Of a stretch of 64,000 nucleotides of DNA, positions 10,640 through 21,770 are shown in pieces; positions within the stretch are counted from its first letter, which is position 1; each line of letters begins with the position of its first letter. The notes under the pieces were generated by a model, which was given only the letters and a program-made list of their open reading frames with translations, was not told where the DNA came from and ran no database searches. Source of the DNA: Boesenbergia rotunda (Eukaryota > Streptophyta > Magnoliopsida > Zingiberales > Zingiberaceae). The stretch lies in the NCBI GenBank assembly GCA_024364735.1, contig JAGFNQ010002586.1, positions 78,016 through 142,015 on the forward strand. Reading direction: 5' to 3'. The translations under genes were made by a program, and so were the position numbers.

Positions 10640-11447
10640 CCTAGATTCTAGAAAATTCAATTGCCTCCTCATCCTCATTATCAAAATCATATCCTTCTAC
10701 ATCTTTATAGTAGGTGATGTAAAATTCAGGGCTACTAGTTAATGTTTTATAATTTTCTTCAAGATCCCCTAAGAAATTAATAATTAAATTATTATCTAAA
10801 AATATTTCATCTCCACTATTTTCATAAATATCATCATTATCCTCAGACATATTTTCAATATTCTCAAAAATATCATTATTATCCTCAGAAATATTTTTAA
10901 TATTTTCAGAGTTATCCTTAAAATTTTCAAAAATATTTTCAGCATTATCCTTAAAATTTTCAAAATATAATTTTAGAAATTATTGCATTGACATTGAAGA
11001 TTAAACTGTTAATTTCTGTTATTTTAATATTATCTACATTTGATAATTGGTCATGCACGATATTGATTTGACTATGCAATAATTCTAATTTTTCAGAAAA
11101 ATTATCTAAGTTATCTATGTTATCATACGACTGTGCAGGAATTTGAAAATTCTTACGAACGTAAATTTTTCATGCCTTTGACGGACACTGATTCCTATAG
11201 TTTTCGTGCTTTTGACATTTGAAGCACTTTATTTGACTTTTGTCCATCTGGACTCCTAATGCTGGTACTTCCTTTGCTGCCGGTAGTGAAGAACGAGTCT
11301 TACGAGTAGGACACAGATTTTTACAATGTCCTCTCTCCCTGCACTTGAAACATATAATATGAAATTTAAAATTGACTATAATTAAGAAAAAAATACCTGA
11401 TTCACCCTTGGGCTCCCCCTCAACTCCTGGTGTCTTTGCTTCGTCAG
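10640..11447 (-). pseudogene. E2 gag remnant with one intact zinc knuckle
   Basis: The minus frame just downstream of the primer site starts at about 11440 without the whole capsid domain. Its first knuckle, CFKCRERGHCKNLC (about 11305-11355), has all four ligands. The second, CFKCQKHENYRNQC (about 11190-11230), has Asn where the ligand His is expected, and a stop follows soon after. Further downstream are coiled-coil-like and Asp/Glu/Asn-rich frames, including 69 codons at 10641-10850 with internal repeats of SEDN. It resembles the E1 gag C-terminal half. It is certainly broken; the product would at most be a nucleocapsid fragment. Confidence 0.7.
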
Positions 11448-11473
11448 CTGTTAGTCCGGTGAAGAGCTACCAG

Positions 11474-11485
11474 GCTCTGATACCA
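11474..11485 (-). other. E2 primer-binding site (initiator Met)
   Basis: The minus strand reads TGGTATCAGAGC, complementary to the 3' end of plant initiator tRNA-Met. It is separated from the LTR end by four bases. Confidence 0.85.
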
Positions 11486-11489
11486 CTTA

Positions 11490-12995
11490 TGGGGACCGGT
11501 GTCGTTGATAGAGGGAGGTGAATAACGACCGTAAAATTTCTTGCGGAAACTCATCTTTTGTAGACTTTCGAGGTTCATTCTAGATATAGAGTTAGTAGCA
11601 CAGAGGAAAATAAAAAAGAACGAAAAACAAATCAACAGATTGCACACGGGATTTTTTACTTGGTTCCCAACCCCCCAGGGTCAGTACGTCCAAGGCCTAA
11701 GCACGGGAAACACCCGTCCACTAATAGTCTCCTTTCCGAACTTTTCGGAGGTGGAGAAACTCATCTTATAGTGCAAGATTTACAAAAATATATAATAGAA
11801 ATTAAGTGCATAAATTAAATCAAACCAAACAGAGAGTCGAAGACTCGGCCGATCTGGAACTCCGAAGTGCTGCGCACTTCCTCCCGGAGCTTCCTTGGTC
11901 GTAGAGCTTTGTCGATAGCACTTTATCATCACTTGGAATGCTCAGAATGATCTCAAAATTGTTGTCCTGAGTTGAGGGGTCGAAGCCCCTTTTATAGGTT
12001 TGTCTAGGGTGCCTGTGATGAAGGAGGCGCCTCACAGGGCTTAGTCAAAACTTATCTTCACGCCGAACTCGCAGTAGCAGATAACCCTTTGATCCAAGGT
12101 GCCTGTGTTGAAGGAGGCACCTGAATGATTCAGGCGCCCTATATCATTGAGGCACCTGTGTCATTGAGGCACCCTGGTTAAAGGAGGCGCCTAGCAGCCA
12201 GGTTTCCAGCCCTGTTGTGTGTTTGTTTGCCTGCTTTGTCTTAAATTTTAGGTACCTGCAAGATACACAAATACAAGGCAAACACATGTACAATCTTAGC
12301 CTTAACAAATTGGTTCTGACTTCAAATTTCTGCGAAACCCTAGGTCGAATCGACGCCAAAGTTCCCATCCCGGGGAACGCGCCTTTCACCTACTACTCTC
12401 AGCAGACGGTTGCCACCCAGCCCATCCAGTTGGACTTTTGCCCAAATTTACTCACCAGGACTTTTTCCCAATCCTACAACCAGGACTTTGTACCCAATCC
12501 ACGACCAGGACTTATTGCCTAACTTCACTTGTCAGGACATTTTCCCAGCTTCACTCACCAGGACTTATTGCCCAACTTCACTCATCAGGACTTATGTGCC
12601 AGCCCTCGGCCAGGACTTAGTGCCCAATTTCACGAACTAGGACTTAGTGCCCAAACCTCGGTCAGGTCTTACGTGCCCAGCCCTCGGCCAGGACTTAGTG
12701 CCCAATTCCACGAACCAGGACTTAGTGCTTAGGTTAACTCGGACTTTTCATCACTTTGGTCTAGTTTTCTTGACTACCCTTCCCTTGTTCAATGTATCAC
12801 TGACTTAAGCATATTGTCAAACATTGAAACACTTAGAAGAGGACATCACTGATGCTTCTTGCACAAACACCTAGTGTACCTAGGACTTTTCCTGCACACT
12901 CGAGTAGCATTATTAGTTCACAATAATACCTTAACTTCTGAACCCTTTGTCATTTTCAAAACACAGGTTTGACTTTGGTCCTTCCGGCACCAACA
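11490..12995 (-). mobile_element. E2 5' LTR (about 1506 bp)
   Basis: In minus orientation it starts TGTTGGTGCCGG and ends GTCCCCA. It holds repeats on GGACTTAGTGCCCA (about 12420-12730 on the plus strand), paired octamers AGGTGCCT-N10-AGGCACCT and AGGCGCCT (12005-12195), and a TATA-like CTATAAAAGG (about 11988-11997). It is clearly related to family A but diverged. Confidence 0.85.
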
Positions 12996-13407
12996 GCTTC
13001 ATCATGATAGTAATACCTAAAGCCAAATAAAGGGGGAGACAACAGCTCTATAAACCTATCAGAATAGGGAGTCCTCTGCCTGCACACAACTCCAACTACC
13101 ACTATCCATGAGTGACTGAGTGTGGCACAATAAGACATCTACATGCACTCCAACTACCACTACCCTGAGTGGCCTAGTGGGCAGGGCTATATGACTGACG
13201 ATGAGCTTAGACTACAAGAAAGTCGTTAGTCGCCAGCATGCAATAGTGCCAGGATGGTGCATGACATTAACGCACATGACTCCAACTAGGTCAATATCCA
13301 TACAACAGTATGCTAAACAACCAGGACAACATCCATGCTACGGTATGTTATACAATCAGGTCTATATCCCTACTACAGTATGATAAGCATGCATCCAACA
13401 AGTATCA
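12996..13407. other. Unrecognised spacer with short internal repeats
   Basis: No gene. There are two related segments, CTCCAACTACCACTATCC and CTCCAACTACCACTACCC (near 13090 and 13147), and three related segments ending in CAGTATG or CGGTATG (about 13285-13382). It may be a piece of an older LTR cut by the E2 and E6 insertions. Confidence 0.4.
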
Positions 13408-15171
13408 TGATCTAGTAATCATGCAACTAGATCTATAGAGGGGGTGTGAATAGCCAGCACCAAAACTGGCTTTCTTTTCTTTCTGCGATCAGGGTTAGCA
13501 GTGGAAACAAAGAAATAGAACAGAAAGCAAACAATACAGAAAGAACACAAACGCTAACAGAGGGATTTACAAGGTTCGGGGATAACATGCCCATACTCCT
13601 TGGTGTTCCCGTGAGGTGGGTGATCCCTTGATCGTCGGCAGATTAAGCCCCGGAAATCCGGATAATCAAAACTCCTTCTCGGTGGAGTAACCTCTCCATA
13701 GATCTCAGAAATGTATAAGTTGAGTACAGGAGACCACGAGAAGGAACTAACAGATGGAACCTTAAGCACAGGCACAGAAAGCGCGAAGGAGAAACTTTAC
13801 AGAGCACAACACACAACACAGCACAACCCTAATGCAAGAACCTTCACTCAACTCTTCGTTCTCATTGTGTCTGCTTGGTTTCTGATCGACTCGCAAAGTT
13901 GTTTGTCTCTGCTTCGCCAGCCTTCTCTTAAGCTTCCCTTCTGCTCATCACAAGGCGCGTTTGCACCCACTGAACTACAGCTTCGTCACCACTGACCCAC
14001 TGACCTTCACAGAGAGCTCAGTCCACTGAAGACCTCTTTAGCAGAGCCTCAGGTCAGTTGCCAGCCCGTCAGAAGCCGTTGAATCCTGCAAACAGAAAAC
14101 AAACAAACCTGCCGAAGTGAAAGTCGCCATTAACCCTCCTTCTTGGTTTGTATCATCCCTGTATCACCTGCACATTCATCAGATTGATTAGCAAAGCAAA
14201 TCAAAACATATCAGCAGTATCAGAAGTAAATCAGAAGTGATCAGGAAGTCTGACAGTGATTTAAATTAAAGTTCTGAGGCGTTGATCGATCACCCAGACC
14301 GATCAATCACCCCTCTGCCCGATCAGGTTCACTTCATGATCGATCCAGTAACGATTTGATCGGTCTCACTGACCGATCAGTGATCAGGGATCGATCACCA
14401 GACCGATCCTGAACTTCTTCAGGGTTTAGCTTCAAGAATCCAGCCACGGCCTGATCGTTTCACTGACTGATCAGGCCACAGCCTGATCGTTCAAGCCAAC
14501 CCATCTGATCGGTTAGCAGACCGATCAGGCTCAAGGCATGATCGGTCAAGCTGCCCAATCAGGTCACTTCCTGACCGATCAGGAGCCATCCTGATCGGAC
14601 CAGGAAGGCCCTGATCAGTCATTCTGACGATCAGGGTTTTCTATAGACCCTTTCTGTTTTATTTATGATCGTTCACCAGAACGATCAGAAACCACACAGA
14701 ATGTTTCTGATCTATTTCTGATCGTTCACCAGACTGATCAAACACCCTGGATCGGTCGCCAGACCGATCCATTAACAAGGAACTTCATGCCAACATCCTG
14801 ATCGGACTCCAGACCGATCTACAACTGAGGGAGTTCGTGCCAACTCCCTGATCGGACTCCAGACCGATCCAGCTCCGACCATTTCGACCCTAAGTTCAGA
14901 GAACAAGCTCCCTTGCCTTTTCTGACCCAGTCTGGTCTGGAGAACAAGCTCCCGAGCCCCCTCCGACCAGTATACTCAATGTTCAGTCCCCCGGACCAAG
15001 ACTTCATGCCTAGCTTCACTCACCGGGACTTAGTCCAACCTAGCTTCACTCACTAGGATTTTCTTCACCTAGCATCCCTCGCTATGACCTGGCATCACTC
15101 ACCAGAGTTTCCTTCACCTAGCATCACTCACTTGGATTTCTGTCACCTAGCATCACTCACTATGACCCGGC
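13408..15171 (-). mobile_element. E6 3' LTR, first part (family M)
   Basis: Together with 38739-39245 this forms one LTR of about 2.27 kb, split by E3. The outer end near TGATCTAG (13408) is approximate. It contains the GATCGGTC hairpin array and short repeats of the type CACCTAGCATCACTCAC. The plus-strand LTR at 59421-60919 is the same family. Confidence 0.75.
14285..14870 (-). repeat. GATCGGTC/GACCGATC hairpin array
   Basis: Many copies of GATCGGTC, GACCGATC and one-base variants alternate at about 20-50 bp intervals and pair as hairpins with short spacers. The same array lies at 60010-60605. Confidence 0.85.
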
Positions 15172-16488
15172 TGTTGGATCGAGGAAAATGATAGAGGGCG
15201 GGTGAATATCGTTAAACACTTTTCGGATAAAAAGAGCAGATACACAGCGCAAAGAAATTAAATGCACAAGAACACATGTCTATTTATTACTTGGTTCGGA
15301 GTCACCGTCGGCTCCTACTCCAAGGCCCACGGTCCTTGACTATTTACTTTGGGCAATACTATAATCACGCAAAAAGATTTTCAAGTTAAGTGCAAGAGTA
15401 TAGGAAATTTAAATTGCTACACTTTTCGTTGCCGACGCCCGATGTGGATCGTAGTTTGGAGCAGAGGGTCGTCGTCGGCGCTAGGATCTCGAAGTCGGAG
15501 TTTTTCGGGGCGTAGCGCTTGAACGAAAAGCTTTGGAGCGTTAGAAAGCAGTTATCTTGAAGCCTTGGGGTCGATCACCCTTTTATAGTGCACATGGGAG
15601 CGCCTGACACGTGCCTTCAGCTGCGAGAACCTCTATCCGCAGCACAGTCAGCGCTTATCCCCTCCGATTTGGCTCCTAGTCTGACTGGGGCACCTAGGAC
15701 CTCCTGGCCACCTAGTTTGACCTGGTCCAATGGCTTCATGGAAGATTTGCTTCGATGGCCGCTTTGGCTTTGACCTTGGGCGCCCGGGACCTCCTGGGCG
15801 CCTAGCCCAGTGTGGTTTCGAAGCAGTCTTGCTTCTTGCTATTTTGGCCTTTTACCTTGGGCGCCCGGGACCTCCCGGCCGCCTAGCCCAGTTGCCTATC
15901 CCCTTCCTCTGGGGTGTTTTGAGCTGCAGAAACACAATCCTTCGATCCCTGCAACCATGGTTAGTTCCAAAACAAACTAAGCAAGAATGTTAGTCATTAT
16001 TTACAGTCGTAGCTATCTTGGTTCTGACTTCGGGTCTCCCAAATGGAACCCTAGGTCGAACCGACGCCTACTGTTCCCTCGACGGGGAACGCGTCCTCAC
16101 CTACTCCTCTCAGGAGAGTTTACCTTTTGCCAACCAGCTCCTCCGGTTGGACTTTTGCCCAATCCAGCTGACCAGGTCTTCATGCCCAACTTCTGGTCAG
16201 GTCTTCTTGCCCAAATTTCGGTCAGGTCTTTGGTGCCCAGCCCCTTGCTAGGACTTCGTGCCCAGTCCTCTACCAGAACTTCTTTGCCCGACTTCCGGTC
16301 AGGTCTTCTTGCCCAGTCCTTGACCAAGACTTCTTTGCCCAGCCCTTTGCCAGGACTTCTTGCCTAGTGTACCTAGGACTTCTTCCTGCACACTTAGTGA
16401 ACATGTTAGAACACAATAACATCTTAACTTCTGAACCCTTTGCCATTATCAAAACCCAGATTTGACTTTGGTGCTGCCTGCACCAACA
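15172..16488 (-). mobile_element. E3 3' LTR (1317 bp)
   Basis: Read on the minus strand it starts TGTTGGTGCAGG and ends ATCCAACA. It carries weaker CCTAGC/GCTGGG-type hairpins (about 16140-16370), a G-box (15608-15613) and a TATA box (inverse TTTTATA, 15581-15587). Here the G-box to TATA gap is only 20 bp because of a local deletion. The PPT (inverse ATCTCCCCCTTTTT, 16489-16502) follows. Confidence 0.9.
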
Positions 16489-17899
16489 ATCTCCCCCTTT
16501 TTGATTTATGGCATTCCGGTTCAAAAAGTTAAGTTAAAGAAATAGGTAAAGTAACAGATTTAATTTCCTCCCCTTGGATGAAATCTCCCCCTGAGTTTTT
16601 CAAAAATGCGTGGGGTTTTTGAAAACATTTGTAAGTCTTTGTTTATAAAATGAAAGGATTTTTCAGGTTTTCAACACTTAGAAAATCTTCAAAAAGGGAT
16701 TTTCAAGTTAGAAAAATTTTCAAAATTATTCTTGAGTTGGGTACTTAGAAATTTTTTTCAAAACATTTACCTTTAGCACTTAGAAAATTTTCAAGAGAAT
16801 TTTGTAGTTTCGACACTTAGAAAATTTTCCACCAGAGAATTTTGGAGTAAGTACGTAGAATATTTTCGAAAACAACTTTGAGTTAAGTACTTAGAATATT
16901 TTCGAAAATAATTTTGAGTTAAGTACTTAGAATATTTTCGAAAACAATTTTGAGTTAAGTACTTAGAATATTTTCGAACAGAATTTAAGTACAAACAGAA
17001 TTTAAGTACAAAGAAAAAAATTTTCAAACAGAATTTTAAGTACTTAGAAGAATTTTCTTTTTGAAAAAGGAGATAAACATTTTTGAAAAAAAAAATTAAA
17101 AAAATAAATTTTGAAACCTTCTTTTCTCTGCTTTCCAATCTCTCCCCCTTTGCCATATACAAAAAAAAAATTATAGCAAAAAAAATGAGTAAGGAAGGTA
17201 AAGTACTGTATTGAACCAATTCTATGCATAAACTGGACCAAATCAATTTAACTTTTCTTTCGGGTCCTGTCTAACCCAGATAGCTACTTACTAACTGCTA
17301 TAAACAGTAGCTTTCGCTAGGGTTAGTCAAGTTAAGTGATCTGATCAAGTTAGATTTTCTAAGCTTGACACTTAACCTGATTACTGTTCAATTGGTATTT
17401 ATTGCCCCAATTACTGCAGATGCACTGACTTAAAGCATCTTGAATCAAGGCATAGACCTAAGCATCTCAACCTAGTCTAGGTTATCAATCAAAAGTATCC
17501 TAAGGTGCTTGTAAGATGCTGGCTTCTAGATCTATAGGTGCATGCAGTTGTAGGGTTAGGGCATAAGCTAAGTTCATTTGCGAAAAAACCCTAGTTTTGA
17601 AGGGGGTAGGTTTTTGAAAAAAAACTAACTCGGAAATCGTTTTAAATTTCAAAATAGAAATGACTTTTCAAATAATTTAAATAGCAAATAAAAAATAATA
17701 CAGTTAAAAAAAACACAAGTAGAACAGTCCTATTCTACTAAGCATAATCCTAACTGATTTAGCATACTAATTGAAATGGAAAAAGTAAACGAGTAATGCA
17801 CAAGAGTCATCTGGTCAATAGTAGGACTAGAGAAGTCAATCCAAAGTCAAGTACGAGTCAAATACAAGTCATCATATACTAGCGTAGGCTAAAAATGAT
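16489..17899 (-). other. E3 spacer between ORF-X and PPT
   Basis: No supported gene. A 36-bp tandem repeat (GAGTTAAGTACTTAGAATAT core) occurs about four times at 16850-16985 and causes the 151-codon minus frame there. The rest is A/T-rich and matches the same region of E5 (30909-32302). Confidence 0.75.
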
Positions 17900-19150
17900 C
17901 TAGAAAGAAGGTCCAGGATGGTCAGATGTGCCAGGCTGCCAAGATCGAAGCAGTGACATCATTTCATTGTATTGTGCGTTGCTTGCCTCTCGATTGGCTC
18001 GGTTTATATCGTGCTCTGCTTGAATCGCGTCGACCAACCTGATATGGTGGGCCTCCATCTCCTCTCGGAGGCTATGGATCTCTGTCTGAAGTAGTGTCAG
18101 TCTCTCGTCATTCGTCGGAGGTGGGGGCTCGTCCAAGTGCTCCTGAATCTCGGCAACGAGATCTGCGACATCGACCTCTACCTCCTCGTCGGAATTGTTC
18201 TGGGCTCCGGCTCTCTAGCGTCTCCATGATAGACCCCCGGTAACCGAGACCTCTATGCCCGCTAAGGAAAACTTTCTATGCCCAATTTCGTCAAATTCGA
18301 TCATTGTGATCATCTCTCCAATGGTAATATCGTGACCGTGATGGTGAAGAAGGGAAGTGATGATGTAGCAGTAAGGGGTGAGTACTCGACCCTGAGTCAT
18401 AACACTGGACGCATATAGAATGGTGTGGAACATGTGAAGTCCAATATCTATGTCTAAGTGATGGATCAAAGCGTACAACAAGAAGGTATGGAATGGTCGC
18501 ATGGTCACGACATCCCTAGTGGTCAAGGGAAGAATGCAACGGACCAGAACACTATAAAGAGCGTAGTCCTGGACCCGGGGATCTACTGACTGAAATCGTC
18601 TAACCAGAGGGTTACGGGCATCTCGATAGAAATATGAATAAAGGGTGTCCAGATCAATATGGGAGTAGGGAGGAGCAAAGGGAGGGTCTCTAGGAGGGTA
18701 ACAACAGAACGTGGACTGGGAAGGTCGTAGTCCAAGGAATCTATTAAACAACGAGGGTGTGATAGTCAAAGGCATCCCCTGTACTGTGGAGACATAGCTA
18801 AGGTCATCTTGTCTGACTAGGTTGTTGTAAAATTCTGCACATAGGGTCGTGTTCACAGGATGGGTGCAGAAGACAAGATGGTCAAGCTGATAGAAGTTGA
18901 TGACGTCCATAGCTACTGGACAGGACTGAGTGAAAAATTGCCTATTTAAGAAACTTGTTTTGATAGGTTTATAGGTCGTCCTAGCGAACTTATTGAATAG
19001 TTCTAAGGTCGGAAACCTAGGGTCAGGGCTAGGCTCGGTCCCGAGGATGGGTTGATTAGCACGCCGTTTTCTAAAATAAAAAGGAAAATGCATTAAGAAA
19101 AACACAAGAGAAATAATTATAAATGCATAAACATGATACCGTGGATCCAT
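17900..19150 (-). pseudogene. ORF-X copy 1 (E3): two exons, one internal stop
   Basis: An extra sense-strand gene between gag and PPT. Exon 1 is 19150-19140 and exon 2 is 19070-17900. The intron 19139-19071 (69 nt) has GT and TTTTAG ends and is U-rich. The spliced frame is 393 codons with one TAG (18217-18215) before an acidic patch and a C-terminal coiled coil (about 17940-18110). The central region (FARTTYKPIKTS to AEFYNNL, then FNRFLGLRPS) resembles the putative plant transposon protein domain seen in many plant retroelement proteins; molecular role unknown. Unspliced, the intron is also open and mimics a membrane helix. A longer start at 19243 lies in E4 LTR sequence and is not original. 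Confidence 0.7.
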
Positions 19151-19222
19151 GGTTGAAGTTGGACGTTTTATGGCACGAGAAGGGCTTTCGGGCGCCTTGG
19201 GAGGAAGAGAGTTAGAGAGGAG

Positions 19223-20579
19223 TGTTGGTGCAGGAAGCACCATATCGAACCTTATTTTGATATTGGCAAAGGGTTCAAAGTTAAGTGTTATTGGTCATCT
19301 AACAATTTTACTCAAGTGTGCAGGAAAAGTCCTAGCGAAAGGCTGCTAGGCACCTGGCGAAGGGCTGCCAGGAAACAAAGTCCTAGCGAAGGACTGCTAG
19401 GCACTGGCGAAGGAATGCCAGGGTAAAAAGCCCTAGCGAAGGACTGCTAGGCTCCAGGCAAAGGATAGCTTGGGATTGAAGCCCTAGCGAAGAAATGCTA
19501 GGCACCGGGCGAAGGACAGCTCGGCATCCAAGACCTGGCAAAGGACCGCCAGACAAAAGTCCAATCAGAGGAACGGTTGGCATCAGGTAAATTCTCCCGA
19601 GAGGAGTAGGTGAGGACGCGTTCCCCGTCGAGGGAACAGTAGGCGTCGGTTCGACCTAGGGTTCCATTTTGGAGACCCAAAGTCAGAACCAAGACAGCTA
19701 AGGCTGTATAAACTAACACATTATTATTTTATGTTGTTTTGGACTAACCCTGGATGCAGGACCAAAGGAACGAGTGTCTGCAGCTCAGAGAGCCTCAACG
19801 GAGTGAGGCAGTGGCTGAGTAGGGCGCCCGGAGTGTCCCGGGCGCCCCCAAGGTGCATACAAAACAATGTAAGTAAGGAAGGCTTCGAACAGCTGCTGGG
19901 CGGGGCGCCCCCGTGCTCCCGGGCGCCCCCGCTGCTCCCGGGCGCCCCCAATAGCAAACCATCGAACCAGAAGCCAGCGAAGCCAAGGGATAAGGTTTGA
20001 CCTGGTCAACCCGGGTGCCCCCAGCGTCCCGGGCGCCCCGGTCAAGATCTGATCTCGAGTTTGAAGGGATCAGAAGCTGACCGAGACTGAGACGGATCGA
20101 GTGACACGTGGGGGGGCGCCCCCGACGATCCGGGCGCCCCCAGAGCCTATAAAAGGGCCCTCGACCCCAGGCTTCAGAGCATCACATCTTCCAACGCTGT
20201 AACGTTCTTCTGCTCCTGCGCTTCGCTCCAGAAACCTTCCAACTCGACACGAAAGTGCAGACGACATCCCTCTACTCCGAGAAACATTCCATATCGGACG
20301 TCGGTAACGAAGAACTAATTTTTTATTTCCGTTATACTACTACTGTACTAGAACTGTAATCTTTTGTAAGAATCTTTGCGCGATTATAGAATTGCCCTCA
20401 GTAAACGGTCAACGACCGTGGGCCTTGGAGTAGGAGTCGACCCAGGCTCCGAACCAAGTAAAATCGATCGTGTCTCTGTGTGATTTTGTTTTCTTAATTT
20501 CTGCTGCGTACTTGCTCTAAGTTTTTCTGAAAAACGTTAACGATATTCACCCCCCTCTATCGTTTCTCTCGATCCAACA
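19223..20579 (+). mobile_element. E4 5' LTR (1357 bp)
   Basis: TGTTGGTGCAGG to ATCCAACA. Hairpin array 19328-19580, GGGCGCCC pairs 19821-20130, G-box 20105-20110, TATAAAAG 20148-20155. Confidence 0.93.
20105..20155 (+). promoter_or_regulatory. E4 LTR G-box and TATA box
   Basis: CACGTG ends 37 bp before TATAAAAG, as in E1. A GGGCGCCC pair lies in the gap between them. Confidence 0.65.
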
Positions 20580-20581
20580 AG

Positions 20582-20593
20582 TGGTATCAGAGC
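20582..20593 (+). other. E4 primer-binding site (initiator Met)
   Basis: TGGTATCAGAGC, two bases after the LTR end. Intact. Confidence 0.92.
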
Positions 20594-21149
20594 GGGGAAG
20601 CTCAAATTTGGTGCAACCACCAATTTGGGAGTCTTTCGGATTTTCAAAATTATTTTATCATTTTTAATCTTTTCTCGTTAATCGACGTGGTGCAACACCA
20701 CTCGATCTTTATTTCAAATAAATAATATCTGTAGGTGTATTTAAAATATTCTTATTTTAATTTTGATGCAACACCACTCGCCTTTTTCAATTTTGAATTC
20801 TTATTCTTGTACCATAAGTCAGAATTGATAAAACGAACAATTTTAGAAAAATTTGTCATAAACTTTTTTTTATTATTATTTTAATATTTTTCTCGAAATT
20901 AGTGCTACTTTAATTCGAGCAAATTTGTTTTAACATTAAATTCTTACTTTGTCATTATTAATCAGAATTGATAAAATCAACATTTTCAAAAATTTGTCAT
21001 AAATTATTTTTATTATTTTATTATTATTCTGCCTCGAAAGTCGTGTAATATTTTTTTTGGGCTATTTTTTTTCTTCTCCCGCACTACTAATCCAAGACCA
21101 AGTCTTGGTACATTTCTGTTATTTCTTTTGTGTGCAAGGATTATTTTTA

Positions 21150-21770
21150 ATGGCCAATCAAGAATGGAATAGCATTCGTCCACCGCTCTTCTTTGGTGAA
21201 AATTTCAACTCCTGGAGAAGTCAAATGGAATCCCACCTGAAGGCTAATATGGATTTATGGTCGATAATCCAAACGGGGTTCAGATTCCCCGCGAAAGATG
21301 GAACATCGATCGCTTGGGACAAATTGGACGAACCAACTCTGAGGAAGATCGAGACTGATGCTAAGGCAACAGAGATCATACAATGCGGTCTAACCAACGA
21401 ACAACTCAAGCTAGTCGGTTCATTTGGATGTGCTAAAGAGATGTGGGAGAAGCTACTCAACCTACACGAAAAGAGCTCCGATATTGAGGTCTTTGAAGGA
21501 GAGATGTTCGAATCATCGAACGAATCAAATGAAGAAGAAGATTACCAAAGTTATCTTGCAGTCTCGGTCCAAGCACAGACAGCCGAGTCAGACTCGACAC
21601 CCGACGTTGAAATCGAATCTGAGTCAGACGACGAGTTTTCTGAGGCAAAGTTGGTAACTAATTTTGAATCATTTTCTTCTAAATTAAGGTTAAATAATCA
21701 AGCTGATACTGCTATGGTCGAGGAAGATATAGTTTTCATTGCAGGGAAAACTCCAAGAGAACTAAAATAA
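21150..21770 (+). CDS. E4 truncated gag (206 aa, no zinc knuckle)
   Basis: An uninterrupted frame. I chose the ATG at 21150 (MANQEWNSIRPPLF) because it aligns with the gag starts of E3 and E5 (ARPPLFSGEDF); an upstream in-frame ATG at 21057 adds leader residues only. Residues 1-110 match the N-terminal UBN2-like capsid region. An Asp/Glu/Ser-rich linker follows, then a segment ending VFIAGKT that matches the end of the capsid part of E3 gag. The frame stops there: both zinc knuckles and the coiled coil are deleted, and sequence jumps to the conserved post-gag block. The product could pack with other gag proteins but lacks the usual RNA-binding module. Whether it is expressed is unknown. Confidence 0.8.
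   Translation: MANQEWNSIRPPLFFGENFNSWRSQMESHLKANMDLWSIIQTGFRFPAKDGTSIAWDKLDEPTLRKIETDAKATEIIQCGLTNEQLKLVGSFGCAKEMWEKLLNLHEKSSDIEVFEGEMFESSNESNEEEDYQSYLAVSVQAQTAESDSTPDVEIESESDDEFSEAKLVTNFESFSSKLRLNNQADTAMVEEDIVFIAGKTPRELK

Larger units (their letters stand above)
8595..12995 (-). mobile_element. E2, 3'-truncated non-autonomous copia element
   Basis: On the minus strand: LTR (12995-11490), primer site, gag remnant, AT-rich repeats, then interior modules matching E1 in reverse. Similarity ends inside the module holding TTTCCTAAGTGTCC near 8595, so PPT and 3' LTR are missing. The region 8595-10500 has no gene: it holds inverted copies of the AGGGGGAG modules, the shared block at about 9640-9905 and the AT array at about 10160-10470. 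Confidence 0.8.

Noticed and set aside
13446..13995. Short frames in the E6 LTR start as a host gene
   Set aside because: Colinear with family M LTR sequence near 60,700-60,900 on the other strand; LTR, not gene.
19071..19139. Membrane helix near the N-terminus of the 342-codon ORF-X frame
   Set aside because: The hydrophobic stretch coincides exactly with the GT-AG intron; in copy 2 the matching segment is out of frame.
19151..19243. Upstream start MVLPAPT of ORF-X copy 1
   Set aside because: The first codons are the inverse of the E4 LTR start, inserted later. The same applies to MLPAPT in the E6 integrase frame.
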